From positions 213,725-277,724 of the forward strand of contig NZ_JANZKU010000004.1 of assembly GCF_025642785.1 (NCBI RefSeq): DNA of 64,000 nt, given 5' to 3'. The first letter of the stretch is position 1, and each line of letters opens with the position of its first letter. A program made the position numbers and the translations under genes. The notes below the pieces were generated by a model. That model was not told where the DNA came from and did no database searches. It was given only the letters and a program-made list of their open reading frames with translations. The stretch is from Pseudomonas sp. RIT-PI-AD. Lineage in GTDB: Bacteria > Pseudomonadota > Gammaproteobacteria > Pseudomonadales > Pseudomonadaceae. Shown here piece by piece: positions 63,820-64,000 of the stretch.

Positions 63820-64000
63820 ATGGCAGAGTCAGCCGGCCTTCCGGTCTCGCATATCGGTCACGAGGTGGCGGGCCAGTACATCGTCACCGGCTCGCCCAAC
63901 GTGTTCGTCGGCAGCACCGCGGTAGGCATGGCCGATCAGCCGTCGTCCTGCTCCCCGGCGGTGGGCCAACCGGTGAACCCGATCCTGGGCGCCAAGCTGT
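63820..64000 (+). CDS. PAAR/Rhs-family protein, N-terminal part only
   Basis: 60 codons from the ATG at 63820 to the window end. The start MAESAGLPVSHIGHEVAG, a PAAR-like stretch (IVTGSPNVFVGSTAVGMADQ), and then VGQPVNPILGAKL, the sequence that opens the Rhs core in PAAR-Rhs proteins. Such proteins are type VI secretion effectors: the PAAR sits on the VgrG spike and the Rhs shell holds a C-terminal toxin, with an immunity gene after it. The toxin end lies outside the window, so its activity is unknown. Divergent from pvcA. Confidence 0.8.
   Translation, partial: MAESAGLPVSHIGHEVAGQYIVTGSPNVFVGSTAVGMADQPSSCSPAVGQPVNPILGAKL

Overview
The window is a high-GC, gene-dense piece of a Pseudomonas chromosome. 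Gene content and order over most of it match from memory the rpoS/nlpD to map/glnD/dapC/dapD block of P. aeruginosa and relatives. Two things argue against a standard P. aeruginosa strain. First, a complete pvcABCD-ptxR isonitrile (paerucumarin-type) cluster lies directly beside the Gld-like ABC transporter genes. Second, an ndvB-dapE-rlmA-csp block sits next to the dapD/csd/tcdA genes; in PAO1, as I recall it, these are separate loci. A species of the P. aeruginosa lineage such as the nitroreducens/citronellolis/knackmussii group is a reasonable guess, not a demonstrated one.

Layout. 1-4135 (minus): 5' end of rpoS, then nlpD, pcm, surE, truD and ispF, most of them overlapping. 4136-5297: a decayed accessory gap holding a Fur-box-like site, the first 26 codons of a FecI-type sigma factor fused to the last ~100 codons of a TonB-dependent receptor (a deletion scar), and three ~125-bp inverted-repeat-bounded repeats. 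5298-8375: glutathione-dependent formaldehyde detoxification (fghA, adhC, divergent LysR regulator gfnR). 8383-13431: ispD, ftsB, eno, kdsA, pyrG. 13616-19671: tilS, accA, dnaE. 19803-34365: the long envelope and translation block rnhB, lpxB, lpxA, fabZ, lpxD, skp, bamA, rseP, dxr, cdsA, uppS, frr, pyrH, tsf, rpsB.

34667-39486 (plus): map, glnD, dapC. Then a Na+/H+ antiporter (minus), an orphan FkbM methyltransferase, a YffB/ArsC-like protein, dapD, csdA-csdE, a DUF72 protein and tcdA (minus). CsdA, CsdE and TcdA together suggest cyclic t6A tRNA modification. 47990-53399: a GH17-GT2 glucan synthase (ndvB type), dapE, rlmA, a small unknown gene and a cold-shock protein. 53728-58292 (minus): a four-gene Gld-like ABC transporter operon with a DUF4340 protein. 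58607-63578: ptxR facing a fully overlapping pvcABCD operon. The window ends inside a PAAR/Rhs-type gene (probable type VI secretion effector) divergent from pvcA.

The genes are mostly housekeeping: MEP isoprenoid steps (ispD, ispF, dxr), undecaprenyl and phospholipid synthesis (uppS, cdsA), lipid A (lpxA, lpxB, lpxD), Kdo (kdsA), outer-membrane assembly (bamA, skp), lysine/diaminopimelate (dapC, dapD, dapE) and translation (rpsB, tsf, frr, map). No rRNA, tRNA, CRISPR array, insertion sequence or phage gene was recognised. The less ordinary parts are the fecI/receptor scar and its repeats, the Gld-like transporter, and the pvc/Rhs end.
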